A stretch of 34,404 nucleotides of DNA, from positions 1-34,404 of the forward strand of contig NZ_NRRV01000060.1 in the NCBI RefSeq assembly GCF_016583825.1, written 5' to 3'. The position numbers and the translations under genes are program-made. Positions 15,951 to 24,335 of this stretch are shown piece by piece (position 1 is the stretch's first letter; each line of letters starts with the position of its first letter). The DNA comes from Thiohalocapsa halophila. GTDB lineage: Bacteria > Pseudomonadota > Gammaproteobacteria > Chromatiales > Chromatiaceae. The notes below the pieces were generated by a model that saw only the letters and a program-made list of their open reading frames with translations, was not told where the DNA came from and did not search any database.

Positions 15951-17075
15951 CTAGGCCGCGGTCGCCGCCTCGCGCAGCGCCGCCGCCACGGCTTGATGCT
16001 CGGCCGTGCCGATCCGCTCGGCGACGCGAGTCGGGTCGATGTCCGGCTGCGCCCTCAGCACCGATGCCTTGATCCGGCGGATGCGCGCCAGCGATGCCTC
16101 GACCGGCGCAATGGGCACCTCCCCGGCCGCGATCTGCGCCGCCAGGGCCTCCATCAGCGCGAACTGGATGTCGGTCTGCGGATGGCGGCCGTCGAGCCCG
16201 CCGCCGCCGCCGATGAACAAGTCGCAGCCGGCGTCCACCGCGCGGCGGGTCAGCTCAGTGGCCGGCCAGCGGCCCCAGACGCCGCGCATTTCCATGTTGT
16301 CGGTGACGATGAGCCCCTCGAAGCCGAGCTCCTCGCGCAGCAGCCCGGTGAGGATGGGGCGCGATAGGGTCGCCGGCCAATCCGGGTCCAGTGCCGGGTA
16401 GAGCACGTGCGCGGTCATCATCGCCGCCACGCCGGCGGCGTTCGCATCCCGGAACGGCGGCAGCTCGATGTCCTCCAGCGACTCGCGGTCGCGACGCACC
16501 ACCGGCAGCGCCAGGTGCGAGTCGGTGTCGGTGTCGCCATGACCGGGAAAGTGCTTGCCGCAGGCCAGGAGGCCATGGCGCTGATAGGTGTCGATCACCG
16601 CCCCGGCCACCGCCGAGACCAGCTCGGGCGTCCCGCCGAAGGCACGGTCGCCGATGATGGGATTGGCCGGATTGCTGTCGACGTCCAGGACGGGCGCGTA
16701 GTTGAAGTTGATGCCGACGGCGGTGAGCTCTGCGGCGGTGATGGCCGCGGCCTTGTGCACCAGCTCCAGCGAGCCGGTGCGCCGGTAGAGCCGGCCCAGC
16801 ACCCGCGCCGCGGGCAGCTCCGTGAAGGGCGCGCGCAGGCGCGCGACGCGACCGCCCTCCTGGTCCACGCTGATGAGCGGCGGGTCGTCCGCGGGATAAA
16901 GCCGCCGCAGGTCGCGGCAGAGCCGCGCAACTTCCGCCGGCGTGCCGATGTTGCGGCGGAACAGAATGAGCCCCGCCGGGCGCCAACGCGCGATGGTCTC
17001 CGCCAGCGCGGCGTCGACCGCGGTGCCGTCGAAGCCGAGGATAAAGAGCCCACCGGCGAGATGGCGTGCATGCAT
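15951..17075 (-). CDS. nagZ: Beta-N-acetylhexosaminidase, GH3 family
   Basis: NagZ removes N-acetylglucosamine from anhydro-muropeptides in the cytoplasm during peptidoglycan recycling. The 374-residue protein shows the GH3 signature KHFPGHGDTDTDSH (174-187), which carries the His/Asp dyad used as general acid-base by NagZ enzymes. VTDNMEM contains the expected nucleophile D259. The substrate-contact block SVDQEGGRVARLR (69-81) and the NFNYAPVLDVD block are also present. It is somewhat longer than E. coli NagZ (about 340), and TDN replaces the usual SDD. No signal peptide is visible, consistent with a cytoplasmic enzyme. The ATG at 17075 has AGGAG 8 bases ahead. It is divergent from the nrtR operon across 322 bases. 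Confidence 0.92.
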   Translation of the reverse strand: MHARHLAGGLFILGFDGTAVDAALAETIARWRPAGLILFRRNIGTPAEVARLCRDLRRLYPADDPPLISVDQEGGRVARLRAPFTELPAARVLGRLYRRTGSLELVHKAAAITAAELTAVGINFNYAPVLDVDSNPANPIIGDRAFGGTPELVSAVAGAVIDTYQRHGLLACGKHFPGHGDTDTDSHLALPVVRRDRESLEDIELPPFRDANAAGVAAMMTAHVLYPALDPDWPATLSRPILTGLLREELGFEGLIVTDNMEMRGVWGRWPATELTRRAVDAGCDLFIGGGGGLDGRHPQTDIQFALMEALAAQIAAGEVPIAPVEASLARIRRIKASVLRAQPDIDPTRVAERIGTAEHQAVAAALREAATAA

Positions 17076-17324
17076 GGCTCAGGCTCCTGTGCGCTTGGCG
17101 CTGTCTTCGCGGCCGGCACGACCGCCGATTCGGGGTGGCCATCGGGATCGCATTCGAAATCGGGATCGAAAACCGGACCGAAAAAACCCGCCCCCCACCG
17201 CGATTTCAAACCAGTCCACGGCGTTTGTCGAATCTCGACACACCGCCCACATGACCTGTCGCCATCCCCAGCGGTGCATCTGATCCAGAAGACAGCATGT
17301 CCACTGCCGAAACGGCGGCCCGCC

Positions 17325-17353
17325 TTGCATAAGTGTATCCTCTACACTATGTT
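17325..17353 (+). promoter_or_regulatory. nrtR: Candidate nrtR promoter
   Basis: TTGCAT (17325-17330, 3 of 6 to the -35) and TATGTT (17348-17353, 4 of 6 to the -10) are separated by exactly 17 bases and point at nrtR, whose start is 45 bases further on. The inverted repeat described separately fills the spacer, the classical place for a repressor site. Confidence 0.45.
17332..17348. promoter_or_regulatory. Candidate NrtR operator (AGTGTA-N5-TACACT)
   Basis: AGTGTA at 17332-17337 and its exact complement TACACT at 17343-17348 flank five bases (TCCTC). The palindrome fills the spacer between the candidate -35 and -10 and slightly overlaps the latter. NrtR proteins are known to repress NAD synthesis genes, usually including their own operon, from palindromic sites. 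Assigning this site to NrtR is inference from position. Confidence 0.6.
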
Positions 17354-17397
17354 CTTAAGCAGAGATCGAGCCCACGGCCGAGCCGACAGCGCCGCCG

Positions 17398-18078
17398 ATG
17401 TCCCAACCGAAGCCCCACTGCTACGCCTACCCGCACCCCGCCGTGACCACGGACATCGCCGTGTTCACCATCCGCGAGGACGCCTTGCAGCTGCTGCTGA
17501 TCCGCCGCGGCAACCCGCCCTATGCCGGCGCCTGGGCGCTGCCCGGCGGTTTCCTGGACATCGACGAGGACCTGGACACCTGCGCGGCGCGGGAGCTGGC
17601 CGAGGAGACGGGGGTCCGCGACATCTATCTGGAGCAGCTCTACACCTTTGGGGCCGTAGGGCGGGACCCGCGCGAGCGGGTGGTGAGCGTTGCCTACTTC
17701 GCGCTGGCGCCGGCGGGACGCCTGGCGGTGCAGGCCGGCGACGATGCCGCCGCGACCGGCTGGTTTCGGCTGGATGCCCTGCCGGAGCTTGCCTTCGACC
17801 ACGCCGAAATCATCGCCGCCGCCCACCGCCGTCTGGTGGCCAAGCTGGACTACTCCACCATCGCCTTCCAGTTCCTGCCGGAGACCTTCACCCTGGGGGA
17901 GCTGCAGCGGGTCTACGAAACCCTGCTTGACGCCGAGCTGGACAAGCGCAACTTCCGCAAGTGGGCCTTGGCCCTGGAGCAGATCGAGGCCACGGGCGAG
18001 GTGCGCCGGCGCGGCAGTCACCGCCCCGCCCGGCTTTACCGGCTCACCGACCGCAAGCAGGTGGCCTTTCTCAGGTGA
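17398..18078 (+). CDS. nrtR: NrtR, Nudix-related transcriptional regulator of NAD synthesis
   Basis: The 226-residue protein joins an N-terminal Nudix domain to a C-terminal winged-helix domain, the NrtR architecture. A complete Nudix box is present at 51-73 (GFLDIDE, then RELAEETGV), so ADP-ribose pyrophosphatase-type catalysis may be retained, although in the family the domain chiefly senses ADP-ribose. The C-terminal part (about 155-226: PETFTLGELQRVYETLL, DKRNFRKWALALEQI, and the basic RPARLYRLT) is the DNA-binding module. The next gene, 100 bases downstream, is nadA, which supports the assignment: NrtR represses NAD biosynthesis and ADP-ribose relieves it. No strong ribosome binding site precedes the ATG. 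A palindrome in the promoter spacer suggests autorepression. Confidence 0.88.
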   Translation: MSQPKPHCYAYPHPAVTTDIAVFTIREDALQLLLIRRGNPPYAGAWALPGGFLDIDEDLDTCAARELAEETGVRDIYLEQLYTFGAVGRDPRERVVSVAYFALAPAGRLAVQAGDDAAATGWFRLDALPELAFDHAEIIAAAHRRLVAKLDYSTIAFQFLPETFTLGELQRVYETLLDAELDKRNFRKWALALEQIEATGEVRRRGSHRPARLYRLTDRKQVAFLR

Positions 18079-18178
18079 AGCCCGCAACCATTGCGACCGG
18101 CCGCTGCCCCCCGCCTCGTATGGGGTGCTCCATTGGGAGTATCCAGGCCGAGCGCACCGCCGCCAACGGAGACCCACC

Positions 18179-19264
18179 ATGACAACCGCTGCCACCGACA
18201 ACCCGGACCTCGCCACCCTGGCCCGGGACCGCATGCAGGTGCCCAAGCAGCCGCAGTGGCCGCAGCTCGGCGGCGCCGACAAGGCTGCGCTCAAGGACCG
18301 CATCAAGGCCCTGCTCGCCGAGCAGAACGCCGTGCTGGTGGCGCATTACTATGTCGACGGCGATCTGCAGGCCCTGGCCGAGGAGACCGGCGGCTATGTG
18401 GCCGACTCCCTGGAGATGGCCCGCTTCGGCAGCGAGTCCGATGCCGAGACCCTGGTGGTCTGCGGCGTGCGCTTCATGGGCGAGACGGCGAAGATCCTGA
18501 ACCCGGAGAAGCGCGTGCTGATGCCGACGCTGAAGGCCACCTGCTCCCTCGACGAAGGCTGCCCGCCGGATGCCTTCAGCGCCTTCTGCGACGCCCACCC
18601 GGAGCGCACCGTGGTGGTCTACGCCAACACCAGCGCCGAGGTGAAGGCGCGCTCGGACTGGGTGGTCACCTCCAGCATCGCACTGCCGGTGGTGGAGCAC
18701 CTCCATGCCCAGGGCGAGAAGATCCTCTGGGCCCCGGACAAGCACCTTGGCCACTATGTGCAGCGCATGACGGGCGCCGACATCCTGCTCTGGGACGGCG
18801 CCTGTGTCGTGCACGAGGAGTTCAAGGGCTTCGCGCTGGACCGCGTCCGGCGCCTGCACCCGGACGCCGCGGTGCTGGTGCACCCCGAGTCGCCGGACGA
18901 GGTCGTCGATCAGGCCGACGTGGTCGGCTCCACCACCCAGCTCATCAAGGCCGTGCAGAACATGGCCAACCAGGAGTTCATCGTCGCCACCGACGAGGGC
19001 ATCTTCTGGAAGATGCACCAGCTGGCACCCGACAAGCACCTCATCGCCGCACCCACCGCCGGCGAAGGCGCCACCTGCGAGAGCTGCGCCCACTGCCCCT
19101 GGATGGCGATGAACGCGCTGCAGAACCTGGAGCAGGTGCTGCGCAGCCACGACCAGGAAATCCTCATCGACGAGCCCATCCGCCGGCGCGCCGTGGTGCC
19201 CATCCAGCGCATGCTGGACTTCGCCCGCGAGCGCGGCATCGGCGCGCGCAAAGACAGCGACTGA
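18179..19264 (+). CDS. nadA: Quinolinate synthase A
   Basis: NadA condenses iminoaspartate with dihydroxyacetone phosphate to quinolinate, the precursor of NAD, using a [4Fe-4S] cluster. The 361-residue protein has the expected cluster cysteines in the E. coli pattern with a constant offset of nine: C122 (KATCSLDEGC), C209 (DGACVVHEEF) and C306 (CESCAHCPWMAMN). Substrate blocks AHYYVD, YANTSAEVKA, WAPDKHLG and HPESPDEVV are intact. ATG 18179 has GGAG 7 bases before it. It follows nrtR by 100 bases on the same strand and is very probably controlled by it. nadB and nadC are not in the window. Confidence 0.95.
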   Translation: MTTAATDNPDLATLARDRMQVPKQPQWPQLGGADKAALKDRIKALLAEQNAVLVAHYYVDGDLQALAEETGGYVADSLEMARFGSESDAETLVVCGVRFMGETAKILNPEKRVLMPTLKATCSLDEGCPPDAFSAFCDAHPERTVVVYANTSAEVKARSDWVVTSSIALPVVEHLHAQGEKILWAPDKHLGHYVQRMTGADILLWDGACVVHEEFKGFALDRVRRLHPDAAVLVHPESPDEVVDQADVVGSTTQLIKAVQNMANQEFIVATDEGIFWKMHQLAPDKHLIAAPTAGEGATCESCAHCPWMAMNALQNLEQVLRSHDQEILIDEPIRRRAVVPIQRMLDFARERGIGARKDSD

Positions 19265-19331
19265 GCCGGCGCGGTGATCTCGCGGCAAGGACGCCGCCCC
19301 CACAAGCTCACGCAGAAGAGCCGGACCTAAA

Positions 19332-19901
19332 ATGACGGACGCCGCGGATGCTCGGCCCATACCCACCGCCTGGTGCGTCATCACCGGGCCGCCCTCCGCC
19401 GGCAAGACCACGCTGATCGAGGCCCTCGCCGCCCGCGGTCACCGGGTGGTGCCGGAGGCGGCGCGGGTCCACATCGCCGAGCTCGGCCACACGGCCGCGG
19501 AGATCGCCGCCGACCCGGCCCTTCAGGCGCGCATCCAGCACGGCATCGCCGCGCGCCAGCAGCAGATCGAGCAGGCGCTGGACCCGCAGGAGCCCCTGTT
19601 CCTGGACCGCGCCCTGCCGGACAGCATCGCCTACTTCGAGCAGCTGGCGCTGGCGACAGATGACTTGGTTGCCGGCGCCCGCCGGCGCTATCGGCGAGTG
19701 TTCTATCTGGAGGGGCTGGCGCTGCAAGCGGACGGACTGCGATTCGAGGACGCGGGCGCTGCCGAGGCCCTCGGCGAGGCGATCCTGGGCGCCTATCGCC
19801 GGTTGGGCTACTCGCCGGAGCGCGTACCCACCTGTTGGGAGGATGACATTGCCGGTGCCGTTGCAGCACGCCTGTCGATCATTCTTTCCCGGCGCCCATA
19901 A
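19332..19901 (+). CDS. P-loop kinase-like ATPase (AAA_28, NadR kinase-domain relative)
   Basis: The 189-residue protein has a P-loop near residues 18-26 (TGPPSAGKTTL), followed by the block RGHRVVPEAARVHIAELGH and, near residue 94, LFLDRALPDSIAYF with a probable Walker B/base aspartate. This pattern belongs to the AAA_28 group (PF13521), which includes the ribosylnicotinamide kinase domain of NadR but also proteins of unknown substrate. It lies 67 bases after nadA on the same strand, with no clear terminator between, so it is probably the third gene of the NrtR-controlled unit. A role in pyridine nucleotide salvage is an attractive guess from context, but is not shown by sequence. It is convergent with the DUF805-like gene, 30 bases away. 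Confidence 0.8.
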   Translation: MTDAADARPIPTAWCVITGPPSAGKTTLIEALAARGHRVVPEAARVHIAELGHTAAEIAADPALQARIQHGIAARQQQIEQALDPQEPLFLDRALPDSIAYFEQLALATDDLVAGARRRYRRVFYLEGLALQADGLRFEDAGAAEALGEAILGAYRRLGYSPERVPTCWEDDIAGAVAARLSIILSRRP

Positions 19902-19931
19902 CCTGCGGGAGCTTGCACCCTGAGCGCGGCG

Positions 19932-20384
19932 TCACGGCTGGACCGCCCCGCCGCCACCCTTGCCGAATGCGCCGGTGGGCACGAACAGCAGCGCCAGCAG
20001 AACCAGCAGACTCACCGGGCCGCTCAGGGCCGCACCCGCCACGGACGAGAGCACCCCCGAGAGCAGCAGCCAGGCGAGCACGATGACCCAGGCCATGGGC
20101 AGTCCCATGTCCCGCACGCGCTTGGCCATGATGTTGAGCTGCCCCAACAGCAGCAGCGCGAACACCGCGGCGACGGTGAGCAGGCCCAAGGGGCCCAGAC
20201 TCTCGCCCAACGCGACTTGGGTCTCCAGCGGCTCGCCGCCCGCCATGCGCTCGGTGGCGCCGATCACGGCACCCAGAGCAAAGGCCAGGACGACCACCAG
20301 CAGCACCAGCACCAGATACCAGCCGAGGAAGGGCAGGCGCTGAAGGCGCCCGTGCTGGATATCCCCCCACAGGGCTCTGAACAT
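19932..20384 (-). CDS. DUF805-like inner-membrane protein
   Basis: The 150-residue protein has about four hydrophobic spans (near 18-42, 62-83, 95-115 and 120-137). A short N-terminal soluble segment (MFRALWGDIQHGRLQRLPFL) and the loop LNIMAKRVRDMGLPMAW correspond to the Arg-rich loop between spans in DUF805 proteins (E. coli YhaH/YhaI type). The function of the family is unknown. The C-terminus is Gly-rich (FGKGGGGAVQP). The ATG at 20384 has GAGGAG about 8 bases ahead. The truncated hemerythrin lies upstream on the same strand. Family assignment is moderate because the loop motif is only partly conserved. Confidence 0.7.
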   Translation of the reverse strand: MFRALWGDIQHGRLQRLPFLGWYLVLVLLVVVLAFALGAVIGATERMAGGEPLETQVALGESLGPLGLLTVAAVFALLLLGQLNIMAKRVRDMGLPMAWVIVLAWLLLSGVLSSVAGAALSGPVSLLVLLALLFVPTGAFGKGGGGAVQP

Positions 20385-20458
20385 GACGGCGTCTCCTCGG
20401 GTTCGGCGAGCTGTGAAAAGACGCGCAGCTTAAGGGAAATCGGCGCAAAGCGCGCGGC

Positions 20459-20716
20459 TCACTCCGCGGCGCCACACACCACGCGCCGATAGTAGGCGCC
20501 GAAGCGGCGGTCCTCGGCCACCACGTGATTGAAGAACCATTGCCGTATCCCGGTTCGCTCGTCGGCCCCGAAGGCGCCCGGGTCCCGGGCGACGGCCCGC
20601 CGCAGGTCCACGAATTCCGCCATTTGCAGGGCATGCTCGCGGCAGTGCTGCTCGGTCGAGGGGTAGTCGATGGCGCGCAGAAACACCTGCTCCGTCGGCG
20701 ACGCGCGCGCCCACGC
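20459..20716 (-). pseudogene. 5'-truncated hemerythrin domain
   Basis: The frame runs from just after a TGA (20717-20719) to the stop at 20459 and encodes about 85 residues matching the C-terminal half of bacterial hemerythrin: DYPSTEQHCREH, then WFFNHVVAEDRRFGAYYRR. The His-x3-His of the third helix and the His-x4-Asp of the fourth, both iron ligands in the family, are kept. The first helix ligand is absent and the second-helix His is not seen (ASPTE where HxxxE is expected). Upstream sequence is occupied by the divergent Aas gene, so the 5' half is gone. A GTG at 20686 could start a 75-residue peptide, but it could not form a complete di-iron site. I read this as a decaying gene. Confidence 0.7.
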
Positions 20717-20793
20717 TCACACGCCGCCCATCCGCCGCTAGAATGCGGGCTGCCGCAGCCGAACCCACGCCTGCGCGAGCGGAGGCCGCCACC

Positions 20794-23700
20794 TTGACCA
20801 GACTGACGAGTATCCCGGGCTTCCTGCCGTTCGTGGCGGTGGTGTTTTTGAACAGCTTCGTGGATCTCGGGCACAAGATCATCATCCAGAACACGCTGTT
20901 CAAGGCCTACGACGGGCCGGAGCAGATCTGGCTCACAGCGCTGGTGAACGCGCTGATTCTGCTCCCCTTCATCCTGCTGTTCACGCCCTCGGGCTGGCTT
21001 GCCGACCGCTGGCCGAAAAACCGCGTCATGCGCACCGCCGCCTGGGTGGCCGTCGGCATCACCCTCGGCATCACCACCTGCTACTACCTCGGGCTGTTCT
21101 GGCCGGCGTTCGCCATGACCTTCGTGCTGGCGCTGCAAAGCGCCATCTATTCGCCGTCCAAGTTCGGCTACATCAAGGAGCTCTGCGGCATCGAGGCGCT
21201 AACGCCCGCCAACGCCTGGGTGCAGGCGAGCTCCAGCATCGCCATCCTCGCCGGTATCCTGAGCTTCTCCGTACTGTTCGAGCTGCTGCTGGCGACGCCG
21301 ACGGGTGAGGTCGGCGGCACCGGGCTGCCGCCGGCGGAGATCATGCGCACCATCGCGCCGGTGGGCTGGTTCCTGGTGCTGGGCTCGCTGGTGGAAGTGG
21401 CCCTGGCCTACCGGCTGCCGGACAAGCGCGCCGGCGCGCCGGCCATGCACTTCGACTGGTCCCAATACCTGACCGGGCGCTATCTGCGCCATAACCTGCA
21501 TGCCGCCTGGGACAACAGCGTCATCTGGCTGTCGATCATCGGCCTGGGCGTGTTTTGGGGCATCTCCCAGGTGCTCTTGGCGGCCTTCCCGGCCTTCGTG
21601 GAGGACAGCCTCGGCGAGACCAATACCGTGGTCATCCAAGGCGTCATGGCCTTTGCCGGCATCGGCATCATTGTGGGCGCCGCCATCGCCGGGCGCATCG
21701 CGCGCGACCACGTGGAGACGGGGCTGATCCCCTTCAGCGCGCTCGGCATCGCCGCGACCCTGTTCGCCCTGCCCGCCATCGGCGTCACCTGGCTGCACAG
21801 CCTCAATTTCCTGCTGCTGGGGCTCCTCGCCGGTATGTTCATCGTGCCGCTCAATGCCCTGATCCAGTTCAACGCCGGCGAGCGGGAGCTGGGCCGGGTC
21901 CTGGCGGCGAAGAACTTCATCCTGCACTGGATCATGCTGGGCGGGCTCATCGTGACCGTGCTCTCGGCACTGGCGGACACCGGCAGCCGGGCGATCATGA
22001 TGGCGCTGGCGGCGGTGGGCCTGGCGGGCGCCATCTATACGGTCTGGCAGCTGCCGCAGTCGCTGGTGCGCTTTTTCATCGCCCGGCTCATGGCCGCGCG
22101 CTATCGGCTGCAGGTGATCGGCCTCAACAATATGCCCGCCCAGGGCGGCGTACTCATGCTCGGCAACCACATCAGCTGGATCGACTGGGCCATGGTGCAG
22201 ATGGCGAGCCCCAGGCCCGTGCGCTTCGTCATGGAGCGGGTGATCTACGAGCGCTGGTGGCTCAGATGGTTTCTGGATTTTTTCGGGGTGGTGCCGATCT
22301 CCAGGGGCAGCAGCGGCCATGCGCTGCGCCGGGTCACCGAGCTCATCAACCGCGGCGAGGTGGTCTGTGTCTTCCCGGAAGGCACGCTCAGCAAGAACGC
22401 CCAGCTGGCGGAGTTCAAGCGCGGCTTCGAGCGCGCCGCCGAGGGTGCGAACGGCGTCATCCTGCCTTTTTACTTACGCGGCCTCTGGGGCAGCCGCTTC
22501 TCCAACGCCAGCGAGAAGCTCAAGGCCAGCCGCCGCGACGGCCGTGCTCGGGACGTGATCGTCGCCTTCGGCCCGCCGCTGCCCATCACCAGCAGCGCTC
22601 AGCAGGTGAAGCAGGCCGTGTTCGAGCTCTCGGTGAGCTCCTGGGCGGAGCACGTCCAGACGCTGCCGACGCTGCCCGCCGCCTGGCTGGCGACGGCCAA
22701 GCGCCGGCTGAGCACACCAGTGGTCTTCGACGCCGCCGGCGGCACTGCACTCACCAACCGCCGCCTCATCGCCGCGGTGCTCGTCTTCGCCCGGGCGATC
22801 CGCAAGCGCTGCCCCGAGCAAAACCTCGGCATCCTGCTGCCGGCCTCCAGCGCCGGCGTCATCGCTAACCTCGCCGGCTGGCTCGCCGGCAAGACCGTCG
22901 TCAATCTCAATTACACGGCGAGCCCACAAGCCCTGCGGGCCGCGCTGGACACCGCCGGCATCCGCAACGTGGTCAGCGCAAAGCGCTTCCTGCGCAAGCT
23001 GGAGCAGCGCGGCATCGACGCCGAAACACTGCTGGCGGGCGTGGAGCTGCATGCCATGGAAGACATCCGCGCCGGTGTCGGCAAGGTTCAGAGCCTCGCG
23101 ATGCTCACCGCCGCCATCGCCCTGCCCGCCTGGCTGCTGCGGGCGCGATACTGCCACCGGGTGCATCCCGAAGACACGGCGGCCATCCTGTTCTCCTCGG
23201 GCAGCGAGGGCAAGCCCAAGGGGGTGGAGCTCACGCATCGGAACATCCTCGCCAATGTGCGTCAGATTGCCGATGTCCTGAACACCGAGACCGACGACCT
23301 GATGCTCTCGAACCTGCCGCTGTTCCACGCCTTCGGCCTCACGGCCACGACGGCACTGCCGCTGCTGGAGGGCATCCCCATGGTCTGCCATCCGGATCCC
23401 ACCGATGCCCTGGGCAATGCCAAGGCCATCGCCCGTTACAAGGCGACGGTGCTGTGCAGCACCTCCACCTTCCTGCGGCTCTATGTAAGGCACCGCCGGG
23501 TGCATCCGCTGATGCTCGACAGTCTGCGCATTGTCGTCGCCGGCGCCGAGCGCCTGAGCCCGGACGTGCGCGATGCCTTTGCCGTGAAGTTCGGCAAGCG
23601 ACTCTACGAGGGCTATGGCGCCACGGAGACCACGCCGGTGGCGAGCGTCAACGTGCCCGACGCCATCGAGGTGGGCAATTGGAAGGTCCAGGTCGGCAGC

Positions 23701-24321
23701 AAGCCCGGCACCGTGGGCATGCCGCTGCCCGGCACGAGCTTTCGCATTGTCGATCCGGACACTTTGGCGCCAATGCCCACCGGTGAGGACGGGCTGATCC
23801 TCATCGGCGGCGTTCAAGTCATGAAGGGCTATCTCAACGACCCGGCGCGCACCGCTGCCGCGGTGGTTGAGCTGGACGGACAGCGCTGGTACAAAACCGG
23901 CGACAAGGGCCATCTGGATGCCGACGGCTTCCTGACCATCGTCGACCGCTATTCGCGCTTCGCCAAGCTCGGGGGCGAGATGGTCAGCCTCGGCGCCGTA
24001 GAAGACCAAGTACGCCGAGCGCTGGGCCGCCCGGAGCTGGAGCTCTGCGCCGTCGCCCTGCCCGATGCGAAGAAAGGCGAGCGCGTGGTGCTGCTGCTCG
24101 CCGCGGAACTGGAGCCTGATAATCTGCGCGCGGCCCTGCTGGACGCGGGCGTCAATCCGCTGCTGCTGCCAGCGGCCATCGTCAAGGTCGACGGCGTTCC
24201 CAAGCTGGGCAGCGGCAAAACGGATTTCGCCGCGGCGCGGCGTCTGGCGCAGGCAGGTTTCGGCGCAGGCACGCCAGCCGGCGCGGTGCCGGCTGCCGCC
24301 TCGGCTCAATTGCACCCCTGA
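20794..24321 (+). CDS. aas: Aas-type fusion: MFS lysophospholipid transporter, acyltransferase and acyl-ACP ligase
   Basis: Three modules are fused in about 1175 residues. An MFS/LplT-like transporter with about 12 spans (1-430) is followed by a PlsC-type acyltransferase with NHISWIDW (458, HX4D) and FPEGT (527). An AMP-forming acyl ligase completes it, with the P-loop SSGSEGKPKG (800), YGATETTP, YKTGDKGHLDADG and the terminal catalytic lysine (about 1142, GSGKTDF). Together they would flip lysophospholipid inward and reacylate it using acyl-ACP, as LplT plus Aas do in E. coli. The start is probably the TTG at 20794, with GGAGG (20781-20785) 8 bases ahead. An ATG at 20743 would add 17 Ala/Pro-rich residues without a ribosome binding site. 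It diverges from the truncated hemerythrin. Confidence 0.9.
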   Translation: MTRLTSIPGFLPFVAVVFLNSFVDLGHKIIIQNTLFKAYDGPEQIWLTALVNALILLPFILLFTPSGWLADRWPKNRVMRTAAWVAVGITLGITTCYYLGLFWPAFAMTFVLALQSAIYSPSKFGYIKELCGIEALTPANAWVQASSSIAILAGILSFSVLFELLLATPTGEVGGTGLPPAEIMRTIAPVGWFLVLGSLVEVALAYRLPDKRAGAPAMHFDWSQYLTGRYLRHNLHAAWDNSVIWLSIIGLGVFWGISQVLLAAFPAFVEDSLGETNTVVIQGVMAFAGIGIIVGAAIAGRIARDHVETGLIPFSALGIAATLFALPAIGVTWLHSLNFLLLGLLAGMFIVPLNALIQFNAGERELGRVLAAKNFILHWIMLGGLIVTVLSALADTGSRAIMMALAAVGLAGAIYTVWQLPQSLVRFFIARLMAARYRLQVIGLNNMPAQGGVLMLGNHISWIDWAMVQMASPRPVRFVMERVIYERWWLRWFLDFFGVVPISRGSSGHALRRVTELINRGEVVCVFPEGTLSKNAQLAEFKRGFERAAEGANGVILPFYLRGLWGSRFSNASEKLKASRRDGRARDVIVAFGPPLPITSSAQQVKQAVFELSVSSWAEHVQTLPTLPAAWLATAKRRLSTPVVFDAAGGTALTNRRLIAAVLVFARAIRKRCPEQNLGILLPASSAGVIANLAGWLAGKTVVNLNYTASPQALRAALDTAGIRNVVSAKRFLRKLEQRGIDAETLLAGVELHAMEDIRAGVGKVQSLAMLTAAIALPAWLLRARYCHRVHPEDTAAILFSSGSEGKPKGVELTHRNILANVRQIADVLNTETDDLMLSNLPLFHAFGLTATTALPLLEGIPMVCHPDPTDALGNAKAIARYKATVLCSTSTFLRLYVRHRRVHPLMLDSLRIVVAGAERLSPDVRDAFAVKFGKRLYEGYGATETTPVASVNVPDAIEVGNWKVQVGSKPGTVGMPLPGTSFRIVDPDTLAPMPTGEDGLILIGGVQVMKGYLNDPARTAAAVVELDGQRWYKTGDKGHLDADGFLTIVDRYSRFAKLGGEMVSLGAVEDQVRRALGRPELELCAVALPDAKKGERVVLLLAAELEPDNLRAALLDAGVNPLLLPAAIVKVDGVPKLGSGKTDFAAARRLAQAGFGAGTPAGAVPAAASAQLHP

Positions 24322-24335
24322 TCGCAACCACCCCT

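Larger units (their letters stand above)
17076..17397. other. Divergent nagZ/nrtR intergenic region
   Basis: Besides the nrtR promoter and operator this stretch holds a 10-bp direct repeat, ATCGGGATCG, at 17141-17150 and 17159-17168 (period 18), about 65 bases upstream of the nagZ start, and a run of six A at 17181-17186. I see no open frame with family similarity. Confidence 0.5.

Noticed and set aside
16407..17930. A 507-residue plus-strand open frame opposite nagZ
   Set aside because: It is a GC-rich shadow of nagZ and then of nrtR in another frame, with no domain similarity.
20430..20903. A 157-residue minus-strand frame overlapping the hemerythrin remnant and the Aas start
   Set aside because: It is in a different frame from the hemerythrin blocks and its translation is low-complexity, with no family match.
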